Shown here: positions 24,448-33,947 of the stretch, in pieces
Layout of the letters: each line of letters opens with the position of its first letter
How positions within the stretch are numbered: position 1 is the stretch's first letter
DNA from: Reyranellaceae bacterium
GTDB taxonomy: Bacteria; Pseudomonadota; Alphaproteobacteria; Reyranellales; Reyranellaceae
DNA length: 57,937 bases
Direction of reading: 5' to 3'
Assembly: GCA_022844045.1 (NCBI GenBank)
Contig: JALHMM010000034.1
Coordinates: 1 to 57,937 of the forward strand
Notes under the pieces: model-generated
Databases searched by the model: none
What the model was told of the DNA's origin: nothing
Seen by the model: only the letters and a program-made list of their open reading frames with translations
Translations under genes and position numbers: made by a program

Positions 24448-24876
24448 TCAGAACGCGGCGCAGACGCCGGCCTCGGCCTGCAGCACCGATTCCTGGCGGA
24501 AGCGCTGCTTGTAGGCGGCCTTGATCGCCTCGACCTGCGCGGCGGACGCGGCGGCGTCGGGCACGATGATGGAGAGCCGCTTGCTGCGCTCGCGCGCGAT
24601 GGTGCCGGTGCGGGTGCTCTTCCATTGACCGTAGACGTCGAGCACCGACAGCCCGTCGGGGAAGCGCGGCGTCACCACCTCGTCGAGGAACTGCCGCCAC
24701 TGCGCGTCGCTGACCTCGCCGCCCGTCGGGATGTTGCGGCCGAAATACAGATCGACCTGCGTCATCGCCTTCAACGGCGCACGGCAGGCAGCGGCGCCCT
24801 GCCCCGTCGTCGCCGGCGCCGTGGCGCAGGCGCCGAGCACCAGCAGCAGCGACGCGATGGCGAACCCGCGCCTCAC
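24448..24876 (-). CDS. DUF3574 family lipoprotein
   Basis: This 142-residue protein starts at GTG 24876, whose last bases overlap the TGA of the upstream GST gene. Its N terminus (MRRGFAIASLLLVLGAC) has a lipobox LGAC with Cys17, so it should be lipid-anchored in the periplasm. The body carries the DUF3574 pattern QVDLYFGRNIPTGGEVSDAQ, FLDEVVTPRFPDGLSVLDVY and SKRLSIIVPD. The function of the family is unknown. Overlap with the GST gene implies translational coupling. Confidence 0.85.
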   Translation of the reverse strand: MRRGFAIASLLLVLGACATAPATTGQGAAACRAPLKAMTQVDLYFGRNIPTGGEVSDAQWRQFLDEVVTPRFPDGLSVLDVYGQWKSTRTGTIARERSKRLSIIVPDAAASAAQVEAIKAAYKQRFRQESVLQAEAGVCAAF

Positions 24877-25493
24877 GCCGGCACCGCCATGCCCTTCTTC
24901 ACCGCCGGGCGCGCGCCCATGGCGTCGTACCAGCGCTTCACATTGGCGAAGGCCGCGAGGTCGATGCGGTGCCATTCGTGGCGCGCCGCCCAGGGGTAGA
25001 TCGCGAAGTCGGCCACGCCGTAATCGGCGCCGCCGCACCACTCGTTGTCGGCCAGCCGCTTGTCGAGCACGCCGTAGAGCCGCGTCGTCTCCTCGGTGAA
25101 GCGCTTGATCGCGTAGGGCACCTGCTCCGGCGCGAAACGCACGAAGTGATGGGTCTGGCCCAGCATCGGGCCGAAGCCGCCCATCTGCCACATCAGCCAC
25201 TGGATATGGTCGAAGCGCTTGGCGCGATCGGCGGGCAGGAACTTGTTGGTCTTGTCGGCGAGGTACAGCAGGATCGCGCCGGTCTCGAAACAGCTATAGG
25301 GCGTGCCGCCCGGCCCATCGGTATCGACGATCGCCGGGATCTTGTTGTTGGGGCTGAGCTTGAGGAACGCGGGCGTGAACTGCTCGTTCTTGGTGATGTC
25401 GACCTTGTGCAGATTGTACGGCAGGCCGCACTCCTCGAGCATGATCGAGACCTTGCGGCCGTTGGGCGTCGCCCAGGTGTAAAGGTCGATCAT
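24873..25493 (-). CDS. Glutathione S-transferase-like protein (YfcG/YghU type)
   Basis: This 206-residue protein has an N-terminal thioredoxin-fold domain with TPNGRKVSIMLEECGLPYNL, the signature of nu-class GSTs such as YfcG and YghU. SPNNKIPAIVD (cis-Pro loop) and CFETGAILLYLADK follow. The C-terminal helical domain includes GGADYGVADFAIYPW. These enzymes reduce disulfides or organic peroxides with glutathione and usually bind GSSG or two GSH. The ATG at 25493 is preceded by GGGGAAA. It forms a two-gene unit with the DUF3574 lipoprotein gene. Confidence 0.9.
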   Translation of the reverse strand: MIDLYTWATPNGRKVSIMLEECGLPYNLHKVDITKNEQFTPAFLKLSPNNKIPAIVDTDGPGGTPYSCFETGAILLYLADKTNKFLPADRAKRFDHIQWLMWQMGGFGPMLGQTHHFVRFAPEQVPYAIKRFTEETTRLYGVLDKRLADNEWCGGADYGVADFAIYPWAARHEWHRIDLAAFANVKRWYDAMGARPAVKKGMAVPA

Positions 25494-25561
25494 CGGCGTT
25501 TCCCCGTGAAGTCGTTTCAACGATGCACGACCCTAGAACAAACGTCGGGCGAATAGAACCT

Positions 25562-25628
25562 CTGTCATCCCGAGCGTAGCGAGGGATCCAGGAGCGGCCT
25601 GGATCCCTCGCTACGCTCGGGATGACAG
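25562..25628. repeat. REP-like perfect hairpin (CTGTCATCCCGAGCGTAGCG variant)
   Basis: The arms are perfect inverted repeats. A G-to-T-type change in the left arm (GCGTAGCG) is matched by the compensating change in the right arm (CGCTACGC), which supports selection or copying of the paired structure. It lies just downstream of the di-haem peroxidase gene. Confidence 0.9.
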
Positions 25629-25635
25629 AATGGAT

Positions 25636-26829
25636 TCAACGACAAGGCGGATCGGCGTCCGACGTGCGACGCACGAAGGGCTTGGGCGTGTCGCTTAGCG
25701 ACTCGAGGAAGGCCACGAGGTCGTCGCTCTCGCGCGGGCTGAGTTTCAACGGGACCAGGATGCGCTCGCCATCGACATGCAGGCGATCCTCGTCGAGGTC
25801 GGAGTAGTGCCTGACCACGTCGTGCAAGGTCGCGTGCGAGCCGGCGTGCATGTAGGGCGCGGTACGGGCGACGTTGCGCAACGGCGGCACGGCGAACTCG
25901 CCGAAATTGCGGTGCTGCGGCTCGACATGGCGCGTGCGCGTCGTGCCGGCGCCCTGCCGCTCGTCGCTGTGCGGGCCCAGGCGCGTGTAGGGGCTGGCGC
26001 GCAAGGCGGCGATGCCGCCGTGGCGGCCGGGATCGACGCGGCCGGGGCCGATGAAGAACGGCACGCCGATATCGGCGAACTCGCCGTTGCTGAAGGTCGG
26101 GCCGAAATGGCAGACGGCGCAGTTGCCCTTGCCGACGAAGATCTTCAGCCCGCGCCTGGCCGCATCGGGATAGGCCGCCTGCCCCGCCGCATCGCCGCGC
26201 TGCAGCGCGTCGCGGTAGTCGTCGAACGGCGTGCGGCCGCTGATCAAGGTCTCCTGGAAGGCCGCCAGCGCCTTGCCGGTCGCGACCAGCACCTGCTCGT
26301 CGTCCATGAAGGCCGGCGTGGTGCCGAAGACCTTCTCGTAGCGGCAGGCGAGATCGCCATCGGTGCGGATGCGCTCGGCGATCTGCTGAGTCGTCGCCGA
26401 CATCTCTCGCGGATCGATGATCGGCCGCAGGCTCTGGCTCCACAGGCTGTCATGCGCGCCGTCCCAGCCCAGCCAGCGCCGCCCGCCGACGTTCCACAGG
26501 CTTGATGTGTTGCGGTCGACCACGTCCTTGCCGACGCCACGCCGGAATCCGTCGGTCCAGTCGCGCTGCGGCAGGTGGCACCAGTCGCAGGCCATGTTGC
26601 CCGCGCCGCTCAGCCTTCGATCGAAGAACAGCCGCTCGCCCAGCAGTATGGCGTCGTCGCGGCCCGAGACGCGATTGGAGGCATCGCGCTCCTGAGCCGG
26701 TGGCCAAGGCCCGAAGCGCAGGATGACGCGGCGTTCCGCCGGGCTCCATTCCCCGGTGTCGGCATAGGCCAGCAACAGCGGCAGGCAGGCGCCGAGGAAC
26801 GCCAGCAGGATCTGCCAGCGCCGCGCCAC
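25636..26829 (-). CDS. Di-haem cytochrome c peroxidase / MauG family protein
   Basis: This 397-residue exported protein starts at GTG directly after the TAA of the YtkA-like gene. A hydrophobic signal covers residues 5-22. Two c-type haem sites are visible: Cys81-x2-Cys84-His85 (CDWCH) and Cys237-x2-Cys240-His241 (CAVCH). Typical segments LGERLFFDRRLS, the RNTSSLWNVG region, PFDDYRDAL and VPPLRNVARTAPYMHAGSH are also present. The family reduces hydrogen peroxide or modifies protein side chains in the periplasm. As last gene of an amidohydrolase/YtkA-like/peroxidase operon it may serve a dedicated oxidative step. Confidence 0.9.
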   Translation of the reverse strand: MARRWQILLAFLGACLPLLLAYADTGEWSPAERRVILRFGPWPPAQERDASNRVSGRDDAILLGERLFFDRRLSGAGNMACDWCHLPQRDWTDGFRRGVGKDVVDRNTSSLWNVGGRRWLGWDGAHDSLWSQSLRPIIDPREMSATTQQIAERIRTDGDLACRYEKVFGTTPAFMDDEQVLVATGKALAAFQETLISGRTPFDDYRDALQRGDAAGQAAYPDAARRGLKIFVGKGNCAVCHFGPTFSNGEFADIGVPFFIGPGRVDPGRHGGIAALRASPYTRLGPHSDERQGAGTTRTRHVEPQHRNFGEFAVPPLRNVARTAPYMHAGSHATLHDVVRHYSDLDEDRLHVDGERILVPLKLSPRESDDLVAFLESLSDTPKPFVRRTSDADPPCR

Positions 26830-27249
26830 TTACTCCACCGTCAGGTCGTGGGTCAGCCGCTCGGTGATGCCGCCGGCGCGCACGTCGAAGATCAGGCGCC
26901 ACTTGCCGGGCATGTGGAACAGCATGCCCTCGGCGAGGAAGCGGCCCTCGGGTCCGTCGATCACGCTGGGTCGATAGTTCATGCCGTGGCGATGCTCGGG
27001 CATGGTGGCGTCGACCTGCATGCCCTCCGCCTGCGGCGCGCCCGGCTTGGCGCAGACCGACATCTCCAGCGCGAAGGGCTCGGCGACGGCGATCGGGTTG
27101 GGCCGCACGCGCCAGGCGACGCGATAGCGCGCCGAATCGGCGAGAAGCTGCGTGTCACCCAGCGACGGTGGATCGCAGGCGACGGCGGGGAACGACGTCG
27201 ACAGCAAGGCGACGCACAATGCGAGCCGTCGACGACGGGGGTGGCTCAT
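26830..27249 (-). CDS. Exported YtkA-like domain protein
   Basis: This 139-residue protein has a signal peptide (RRRRLALCVALLSTSFPAVA) and a beta-sandwich with PIAVAEPFALEMSVC, ATMPEHRHGMNYRP and FHMPGKWRLIFDV. That pattern is found in YtkA-like and FixH-like periplasmic domains, which may bind metal through the His/Met cluster. Its start overlaps the stop of the amidohydrolase gene (ATGA) and its stop abuts the GTG of the peroxidase gene, so all three are translated from one message. A copper-related role is possible but not shown. Confidence 0.78.
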   Translation of the reverse strand: MSHPRRRRLALCVALLSTSFPAVACDPPSLGDTQLLADSARYRVAWRVRPNPIAVAEPFALEMSVCAKPGAPQAEGMQVDATMPEHRHGMNYRPSVIDGPEGRFLAEGMLFHMPGKWRLIFDVRAGGITERLTHDLTVE

Positions 27250-28085
27250 CCGCCCGCCGTCATCATGCCGCCGAACACACTCTCGCCGTTGCGCCAGGCG
27301 ATGCGTTCGGCGACGTCCTTGGGCAGGTCGGCGAGCCAGGCGCGCGACCAGTTGGCGTGCTCGACGACGTAGTGCCAGCGCTCCGGCGTGAAGGTGTCGG
27401 TGCCGACCATGAATCGGTCCGGGAACTCGGTGAACGCCGCGCGCCAGGCCGCGTCGACCTTGCCGCCCGAGCCCTGGTCGCTGCGGAAGGCGAGATCGCA
27501 CCACAGGTTCTTGTGCCGGCGCAGCACCGGCACGACCTCCGACGGCGGGCTGAAGCCGGAATGCGCCCACAGCACGCGCGCGTCGGGATCCTGCTTGAAC
27601 AGCCGCTCGACGCAGTCGGCGTCGGAATGCGCGTGCAGGAAGATCTTGTGCCGCTTGGCCAGCTCGACGACGCGGCGCGGGATCGGCAGGTCGGCGTCGG
27701 CGCCATAGAGATGGAACTCGCCGATGGCGACGTACTTGTACTTCGCCAGACGCTCCTCGACGTATCGCAGCGCGGCCTCGTCCTTGTACCAGGTCGACTG
27801 ATCGCCGCGCCGGCGATAGGGCCGCAGCTGCGGCAGCACCAGGTCGGGCGCCAGCGCATAGAGCTTCTGCGTGCCCTCGTCGTCCGAGCTCGACACCATG
27901 GCGCGCTTCAGTCCGGCCTTGCGCAAGATCGCGACGGCATCGGCCGGCGGCAACACCTGCACCGCGTCGTGGCTGTAGTGCATATGCGCGTCGAAGATCG
28001 GCAGCACGTCGGCCGCCCGCGTCGCGAAAGGCGCCAGCGCCGCCGCGCCGAGCAGGCGGGTCGCTATGCGTCGGGAAAGAGTCAT
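27246..28085 (-). CDS. Exported amidohydrolase (amidohydrolase_2 type)
   Basis: This 279-residue TIM-barrel protein has a signal-like N terminus (SRRIATRLLGAAALAPFATR). Metal-site motifs visible are IFDAHMHYSH (His-x-His), AIGEFHLYG, KIFLHAHSDA and VLWAHSGFS, with the closing Asp in RFMVGTDTFTPERW. This fits the amidohydrolase_2 branch, which hydrolyses or decarboxylates cyclic and aromatic acids. The signal suggests a periplasmic location, unusual for the branch. It heads the three-gene operon with the YtkA-like and di-haem proteins. Confidence 0.85.
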   Translation of the reverse strand: MTLSRRIATRLLGAAALAPFATRAADVLPIFDAHMHYSHDAVQVLPPADAVAILRKAGLKRAMVSSSDDEGTQKLYALAPDLVLPQLRPYRRRGDQSTWYKDEAALRYVEERLAKYKYVAIGEFHLYGADADLPIPRRVVELAKRHKIFLHAHSDADCVERLFKQDPDARVLWAHSGFSPPSEVVPVLRRHKNLWCDLAFRSDQGSGGKVDAAWRAAFTEFPDRFMVGTDTFTPERWHYVVEHANWSRAWLADLPKDVAERIAWRNGESVFGGMMTAGG

Positions 28086-28140
28086 CGTGTCACCGCGGAT
28101 CTGAGTACGCTCAGTCTACCCCAGGTGCGTCCACAGAAAC

Positions 28141-28164
28141 TACCTTTCCCCGGAGGGGGAATGT
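28141..28164. repeat. Decayed terminus of the MITE-like family
   Basis: TACCTTTCCCCGGAGGGGGA is close to the terminal sequence of the complete elements. No second terminus follows. It lies between the amidohydrolase start and the 3' end of the first serine hydrolase gene. Confidence 0.5.
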
Positions 28165-28172
28165 GGGACTCT

Positions 28173-29462
28173 CTAATCGGCGATCGCCTCGTGGGCGAAC
28201 TGCCGCATCAGGCTGCGGTAGTTGGCGCCCTGGGTCGGCGCCTGCATCATCAGCACCACGACCATCTTCTCCTTGGGATCGATGACGAAGTTGGTACCGG
28301 TGGCGCCGGCCCAGTAGTACTCGCCGAGCGAGCCGTGCATCGGGTTGCGCCCCTGATCGGTGCGCACGGCGAAGCCCAGGCCGAAGCCCTGGCCCATGGC
28401 CGGCGAGGGCGTGCTGATGCTGGGATTGGCGGTGACGCGGGGGTTGAACTTGGTGCCCGGCGGCAGGTGGTCGGCGACCATCAGCTCCACCGTCTTGCGC
28501 GAGATCAGGCGCACGCCATCGAGTTGTCCGCCATTGAGCCAGAACTGGCCGAAACGCGCGTAGTCCGCCGCGGTCGAGACCATGCCACCGCCGCCCGAGG
28601 GCCAGGACGGCTTCGTCAGCGCATCGCGCATGACCGGGCGTTGGCCCTGGGCGTCCTTCTGCGGCTCGGCCAGCCGGCCCTTGTTCTTCGCCTCCACCCA
28701 GAAGCCGGTGTCGGGCATCTTCAACGGCTTGGTGATGCGCTCGGCGATGAAATCGTCGACCGACTTGCCGCTCACCACCTCGACGATCCAGCCCAGCACG
28801 TCGGTCGATACGCTGTACTCCCAGGTCGTACCCGGCTGATGCTTCAGCGGCAGGTAGATCAGCTTGGCCATGAACTCGCGTGTCGTCTGGTTGCGATCGA
28901 GCACGCCGGCCTTGCGGTACTCGTCGTCGACCAGCGACTTGTCGAACACGCCATAGGTCAGGCCCGAGGTATGGCGCAGCAGGTCCTGGATGGTCATCTG
29001 GCGGCGTTGCGGCTCAAGCGCCAGCTCGACCGTGCCATCGGCGTTCTTCTTCTCGACGCCGACCTGCAGCTTGGCGAACTCCGGGATGTAGTTCGACACG
29101 GGATGCGCGATCGAGAGCCTGCCCTCCTCGGCCAGCATCATGATCGCCAGCGACACGACGGGCTTGGTCATCGAGGCGATGCGGAAGATCGCGTCGGGCT
29201 TCATCTCCGCCTTCTCTTCTCGGTCGCGGAAGCCCGCCGCCTCGAGATGCGCCACCTTGCCATTGCGCACGACGATGGCGACGGCGCCGGGGATCTCGCC
29301 CTTGTCGACACCTTCCTTCAGCCGGGCCGCGAAGCGCTTGAGCTTGTCGGACGACAGCCCGACCTCCTCCGGCTTCTGCGCGCGCGGCAGGCCCTGGGCG
29401 AGGACCGGCGTGGCGATGAACAGCGCGGCCGTGGTGGCCAGCAGCAAGCGGCGTGTCGTCAT
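28173..29462 (-). CDS. Class C beta-lactamase-like serine hydrolase
   Basis: This 429-residue exported protein has a signal peptide ending LAQG and the SxxK nucleophile Ser97-Met-Thr-Lys100 (RIASMTKP). The second motif is Tyr-Ser-Val (TWEYSVSTDV), and the third His-Gly pair sits in MHGSLGEYYWAG. Members include penicillin-binding proteins, esterases and class C beta-lactamases. This branch is usually an esterase or peptidase of unknown substrate. A paralogue of exactly the same length follows upstream on the same strand, separated by a MITE-like repeat. Confidence 0.9.
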   Translation of the reverse strand: MTTRRLLLATTAALFIATPVLAQGLPRAQKPEEVGLSSDKLKRFAARLKEGVDKGEIPGAVAIVVRNGKVAHLEAAGFRDREEKAEMKPDAIFRIASMTKPVVSLAIMMLAEEGRLSIAHPVSNYIPEFAKLQVGVEKKNADGTVELALEPQRRQMTIQDLLRHTSGLTYGVFDKSLVDDEYRKAGVLDRNQTTREFMAKLIYLPLKHQPGTTWEYSVSTDVLGWIVEVVSGKSVDDFIAERITKPLKMPDTGFWVEAKNKGRLAEPQKDAQGQRPVMRDALTKPSWPSGGGGMVSTAADYARFGQFWLNGGQLDGVRLISRKTVELMVADHLPPGTKFNPRVTANPSISTPSPAMGQGFGLGFAVRTDQGRNPMHGSLGEYYWAGATGTNFVIDPKEKMVVVLMMQAPTQGANYRSLMRQFAHEAIAD

Positions 29463-29489
29463 GGAGCGCGTTCCTCCGGATGTCTTTGA

Positions 29490-29617
29490 TACCTTCCCCT
29501 GGAGGGGGAAGGTGGCGCACGCAGCGCGACGGATGGGGGATGCCTCAACACATCAGGTGTCCGTCTTCGACATCCCCCATCCGCCCTGCGGGCACCTTCC
29601 CCCTCCGGGGGAAGGTA
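29490..29617. mobile_element. MITE-like element, 128 bp (copy C)
   Basis: This element starts TACCTTCCCCTGGAGGGGGA and ends TCCGGGGGAAGGTA. Its right half, reverse-complemented, matches the left half of copy A at 14483 almost base for base, including GTCGAAGACGGAC. It is inserted between the two paralogous serine hydrolase genes. Confidence 0.75.
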
Positions 29618-29630
29618 ATGGGCTAGCGCG

Positions 29631-30920
29631 TCAGTTGACCACCGCCTGGTAGACCAGCTCGCGCATGAGATAGCGGTACGGCAGACGGGCGGCCGGCGAC
29701 TGCATCATCAGGATCACCGACATCTTTTCCTTCGGGTCGATCCAGAAATAGGTGCCGAAGGCTCCGCCCCAGTAGTAGTCGCCGACCGAGCCGTGCAGCG
29801 GCGAGCGGCCGGCATCGACGCGCACGGCGAAGCCCAGGCCGAAGCCCTGGCCCATATGGCGGCCAGGCTCGAGCGCCTCGAAGCGCCACATGTCGGCGCC
29901 CATCGCCACGGTCGGCGACAGGTGATCCGCCGTCATCAGCTCGACCGTCTTGCGCGACAGCAGGCGCACGCCGTCGAGCGTGCCGCCATTGAGCAGGAAC
30001 TGGCAGAAGCGCGCGTAGTCGGAGGCCGTCGACACCATGCCGCCACCACCCGACTTCCACTTGAAGTCGTCGGTGACCTTGGGAACGTTGGGCAGCTCGC
30101 TCTTCGGCCCCTCCTTGTGCGGGCGGGCGCCGCGATTGGCCTTGGCGGCCTCGACCTTGAAGCCGGTGTCGCTGAGCTTCAGCGGCTTGGCGATGCGCTC
30201 GGCGATGAACTGATCGAGCGGCATCTTCGACACCACCTCGACGATCGCGCCCAGCACGTCGGTCGACACGCTGTACTCCCAGGTCGAGCCGGGGTGATAG
30301 ACCAGCGCCAGCTTCGACAGCTTGGTTACCATCTCGGCGTTGGTCTGGTCGCGGTCCATGACCTTGGCGTCGACATAGGCCTGCTTCAGCGGATTGGCGC
30401 CCGGCGCGCCATAGGTCAGGCCGGAGGTGTGGCGCAAGAGATCCTGGATGGTCATCTCGCGGCGCGGCGGCTCGAGCACGACCTCGCTGGCGCCGTCGGC
30501 CTTCTTGTTCACCGTGCCGACCTTGAGGTCCTTGAACTCCGGCAGGTAGCGCGACACCGGATGGGCGATCGAGAGCTTGCCCTCCTCCGCCAGCATCATG
30601 ATGGCGACCGAGACGATCGGTTTGGTCATCGAGGCGATGCGGAAGATCGCGTCGCCCTTCATCTCGGCCTTGGTCTCGGGATCGCGCAGGCCGAAGGACT
30701 CGAAATAGGCGACCTTGCCGTTGCGCGCGATCAGCACCACCGCGCCGGGCAGCTCGCCATCCTTCACGCCCTGCTTCATGCGATCGCTCAGCCGCTTCAG
30801 CCGTTCGGCCGACAGCCCGACCTCGTCAGGCTTCTGCGCGCGCGGCAGGCCCTGGGCCAACACCGTCGTCGAGAAAGCCAGCGCGACGGCGCAGGCCGCC
30901 ACCGATGTCGCGAACCGCAT
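29631..30920 (-). CDS. Class C beta-lactamase-like serine hydrolase, tandem paralogue
   Basis: The ATG at 30920 has GGAGGGG upstream and a signal peptide ending LAQG. The 429-residue product has the same layout as its neighbour: Ser97-Met-Thr-Lys100 (RIASMTKP), YSVSTDVLG and HGSVGDYYWGG. Both share QGLPRAQKP directly after the signal. The pair comes from a tandem duplication that has since diverged, for example in the middle segment with HKEGPKSELPN. It is exported and the substrate is unknown. Confidence 0.9.
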   Translation of the reverse strand: MRFATSVAACAVALAFSTTVLAQGLPRAQKPDEVGLSAERLKRLSDRMKQGVKDGELPGAVVLIARNGKVAYFESFGLRDPETKAEMKGDAIFRIASMTKPIVSVAIMMLAEEGKLSIAHPVSRYLPEFKDLKVGTVNKKADGASEVVLEPPRREMTIQDLLRHTSGLTYGAPGANPLKQAYVDAKVMDRDQTNAEMVTKLSKLALVYHPGSTWEYSVSTDVLGAIVEVVSKMPLDQFIAERIAKPLKLSDTGFKVEAAKANRGARPHKEGPKSELPNVPKVTDDFKWKSGGGGMVSTASDYARFCQFLLNGGTLDGVRLLSRKTVELMTADHLSPTVAMGADMWRFEALEPGRHMGQGFGLGFAVRVDAGRSPLHGSVGDYYWGGAFGTYFWIDPKEKMSVILMMQSPAARLPYRYLMRELVYQAVVN

Positions 30921-31033
30921 GAGATCCCCTCCACTCATTCGTTTGGTTATTGGATCGAACCCTAGCGCGCGGCCGCCCGCACGACAACGCGTCGACGACG
31001 CAACCCTGTCATCGCGGGTGATCCCAAAATGAA

Positions 31034-31063
31034 AAGCCCCGCCGGTTGGCACCGGCGGGGCTT
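31034..31063 (-). terminator. Rho-independent terminator after the cyclase gene
   Basis: A 13-base perfect stem (AAGCCCCGCCGGT with ACCGGCGGGGCTT) encloses a 4-base loop. On the minus strand it is followed by TTTTCATTTT, as expected for intrinsic termination of the gene ending at 31081. Confidence 0.88.
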
Positions 31064-31080
31064 CGTTCGGTCGGCAGCGA

Positions 31081-32178
31081 TCAGGTGATGGCCATCGGGC
31101 CGCCGTTCGAGCCGGTGGCGCCCTTGATCGGCGCCGGCGAGAACACGTAGACGAACTGGTACTTCTTGTCGGCGATCAGCGACTCGAAGACCATGTTCTC
31201 GTGGTTGAAGATGCCGTGCTTGCAGATCAGCTCGCCATGTACCGGGAAGGCCAGGTCCTTGTCGGGGTTGGGCACCACCTCGGTCGCCCAGCTATCGGCG
31301 CCGGTCAGGCACACGCCCTTGTCGACGCACCACTTGGCGACCTCAAGCCCGATGCCCGGCTCGCCGTTGTTGTACTTGTCGTTGTTCTTCATCCACAGCT
31401 TGCCCCAGCCGGTGTTGAAGAACACGGCGTCGCCTTCCTTGACGTCCGCCTCGTTCATGCCCTGCTTCTGCATGGCGGCGCGCAGGTCGGCGACCTTGAT
31501 CTCCTGGCCGGCCTCCCACGACGCGCCCTTCACAGCCTCGACGTCGAAGAGGTGGCCGCGGGTGAAGAATGGCTTCACGTGCTCGATGCCGAGCTTCTTC
31601 ATGCCGTAGGGACCGGCGATCTCCAGCTCGGTGAGGCCGTTGTACCAGCGCATTTCGTTCATATCGCCATCCTTGCCCATCTGGATGCCGATATGGGCGA
31701 GGCCGTCGAACTGCGTGCCGGTCTGGCCGATCTCGGTGGCCAGGAACTCGTCGTGATAGATCAGCTTGTTGGCGCCGAACGGACCGCCGGTGGGCGAGCC
31801 CGGGATGCGCAAGGTAAAGGCGCGCTCGCCGAACTTCGGCATCGCCGCCTCGTACATGCGGCCGATGCGGTAGATCTTGCCGTCCTTGATCCACTTGGCG
31901 GCGTCGAGCACCTTCGCCGGCGTGATCCAGTTCGAGGCGCCGGCCTGATCGTCCTTGCCCCATTTCGGGTGCGGCCACCACGCCTTGTCGGAAAGCTTCG
32001 GCATCGTCGCCGCGGCTGGCGTGGTCTGCGCCTGCGCCGCCTGCGCGATCAGCGTGCCGGCCACCACCGCGCCGCCCAGCGCGCCGGCGCCGGTCAGGAA
32101 ACCGCGACGCTCCGGATTGTCGGGAGCGTTGCTGCCGGTCTTCAGCTCGTCCTGCTGCTCAAGGTATTTTGAGTCCAT
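31081..32178 (-). CDS. Cyclase-family protein (kynurenine formamidase-like fold), exported
   Basis: This 365-residue protein has a twin-arginine-like leader (PERRGFLTGAGALGGAV, cut near AQAQ). Cyclase-family features are GTQFDGLAHIG, with the Asp and His that bind metal, TRGHLFDVEAV, GDAVFFNTGWG and the late CLTGADSW. This family hydrolyses cyclic amides or formamides, as kynurenine formamidase does, using divalent metal. The ATG at 32178 follows GGAGGG. It is divergent from the COG0523 gene and shares the intergenic region containing a Zur-like palindrome, so zinc-responsive control is possible. Confidence 0.84.
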   Translation of the reverse strand: MDSKYLEQQDELKTGSNAPDNPERRGFLTGAGALGGAVVAGTLIAQAAQAQTTPAAATMPKLSDKAWWPHPKWGKDDQAGASNWITPAKVLDAAKWIKDGKIYRIGRMYEAAMPKFGERAFTLRIPGSPTGGPFGANKLIYHDEFLATEIGQTGTQFDGLAHIGIQMGKDGDMNEMRWYNGLTELEIAGPYGMKKLGIEHVKPFFTRGHLFDVEAVKGASWEAGQEIKVADLRAAMQKQGMNEADVKEGDAVFFNTGWGKLWMKNNDKYNNGEPGIGLEVAKWCVDKGVCLTGADSWATEVVPNPDKDLAFPVHGELICKHGIFNHENMVFESLIADKKYQFVYVFSPAPIKGATGSNGGPMAIT

Positions 32179-32270
32179 GCGTCCCTCCGTTGCCAGCCCC
32201 GCGTGTCCCCGCGATGGCACCAGGCAAACGCTGCGACGAGTTGAGCGAACAGTCAACGGAACAACGCGTG

Positions 32271-32287
32271 AAGTTACAGTATAACAC
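32271..32287. promoter_or_regulatory. Zur-like palindromic operator
   Basis: GTTACA-G-TATAAC (32273-32285) is a palindrome with one mismatch to the alphaproteobacterial Zur core (GTTATA-N-TATAAC). It lies 75 bases before the COG0523 start and 95 bases before the divergent cyclase start. Zur represses zinc-uptake and zinc-sparing genes when zinc is sufficient. The site is seen; binding is inferred. Confidence 0.6.
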
Positions 32288-32359
32288 CGACGTTCATGCA
32301 CGCGACGCGTCAGCTTCCACGGACTTGACCGGCATCGCGAAGCGGCGGAGCGTGCGCGC

Positions 32360-33418
<1,059 letters not shown>

Positions 33419-33424
33419 GACGCC

Positions 33425-33940
33425 ATGGGACTGGCGATCCTGCGCCGTAGTCGCCTCGTTCAAAGCCTGGCCTATGGCTGCCTGCTCGGCGTCCTCAGCG
33501 CCGTGCCGACGATCGTTCTGCAGGCGACCGGCTTTTTCCCACGCGCCGTGAGGCTGGCCGACGAGTTCGCGCTCGCCGGCGGCGTGCCATTCGGCGTGGC
33601 CGGCGCCATTGTCTGGTTCCTCATCGTCCTGCGCCGAGGCCACACCGCGTCCACCGGCAGTGGCGCCCTTGCCTGCTGGCTCGGCACGGTGGTCGTATCC
33701 TACGTTCTGATGCCGATCTGGATCGGTGTCGCCGCGGTCTGGAAGCGTTGCCCGTTGAGCGTCGGGCCGTCGCTCGACCAATGCTGGGAAACGTTCAGGG
33801 CAACGGCGACCACGGCGGCGATCATTTCCTGGTGGAGCTTCGTCTTCACCGCGCCGGTCGTGCTGACCTTCCTGCTTGTCGGCGCCTGGCTTTGGGTCCG
33901 GAACCTGCACCCGGCGATCGCCGGATCGCAGGCCGCGTAG
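33425..33940 (+). CDS. Hypothetical four-helix membrane protein
   Basis: This 171-residue protein has about four hydrophobic segments: LAYGCLLGVLSAVPTIVL, GVPFGVAGAIVWFLIVL, GTVVVSYVLMPIWIGVAA and WSFVFTAPVVLTFLLVGAWL. I recognise no family. The gene begins 6 bases after the COG0523 stop and is likely co-transcribed, so it may be part of the same metal response; that is inference from position only. It ends convergent with TspO. Confidence 0.7.
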   Translation: MGLAILRRSRLVQSLAYGCLLGVLSAVPTIVLQATGFFPRAVRLADEFALAGGVPFGVAGAIVWFLIVLRRGHTASTGSGALACWLGTVVVSYVLMPIWIGVAAVWKRCPLSVGPSLDQCWETFRATATTAAIISWWSFVFTAPVVLTFLLVGAWLWVRNLHPAIAGSQAA

Positions 33941-33947
33941 CCGACCG

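Noticed and set aside
27168..29489. A 773-codon open frame on the plus strand
   Set aside because: It is the antisense shadow of the amidohydrolase and first serine hydrolase genes. The minus-strand products have signal peptides and active-site motifs.
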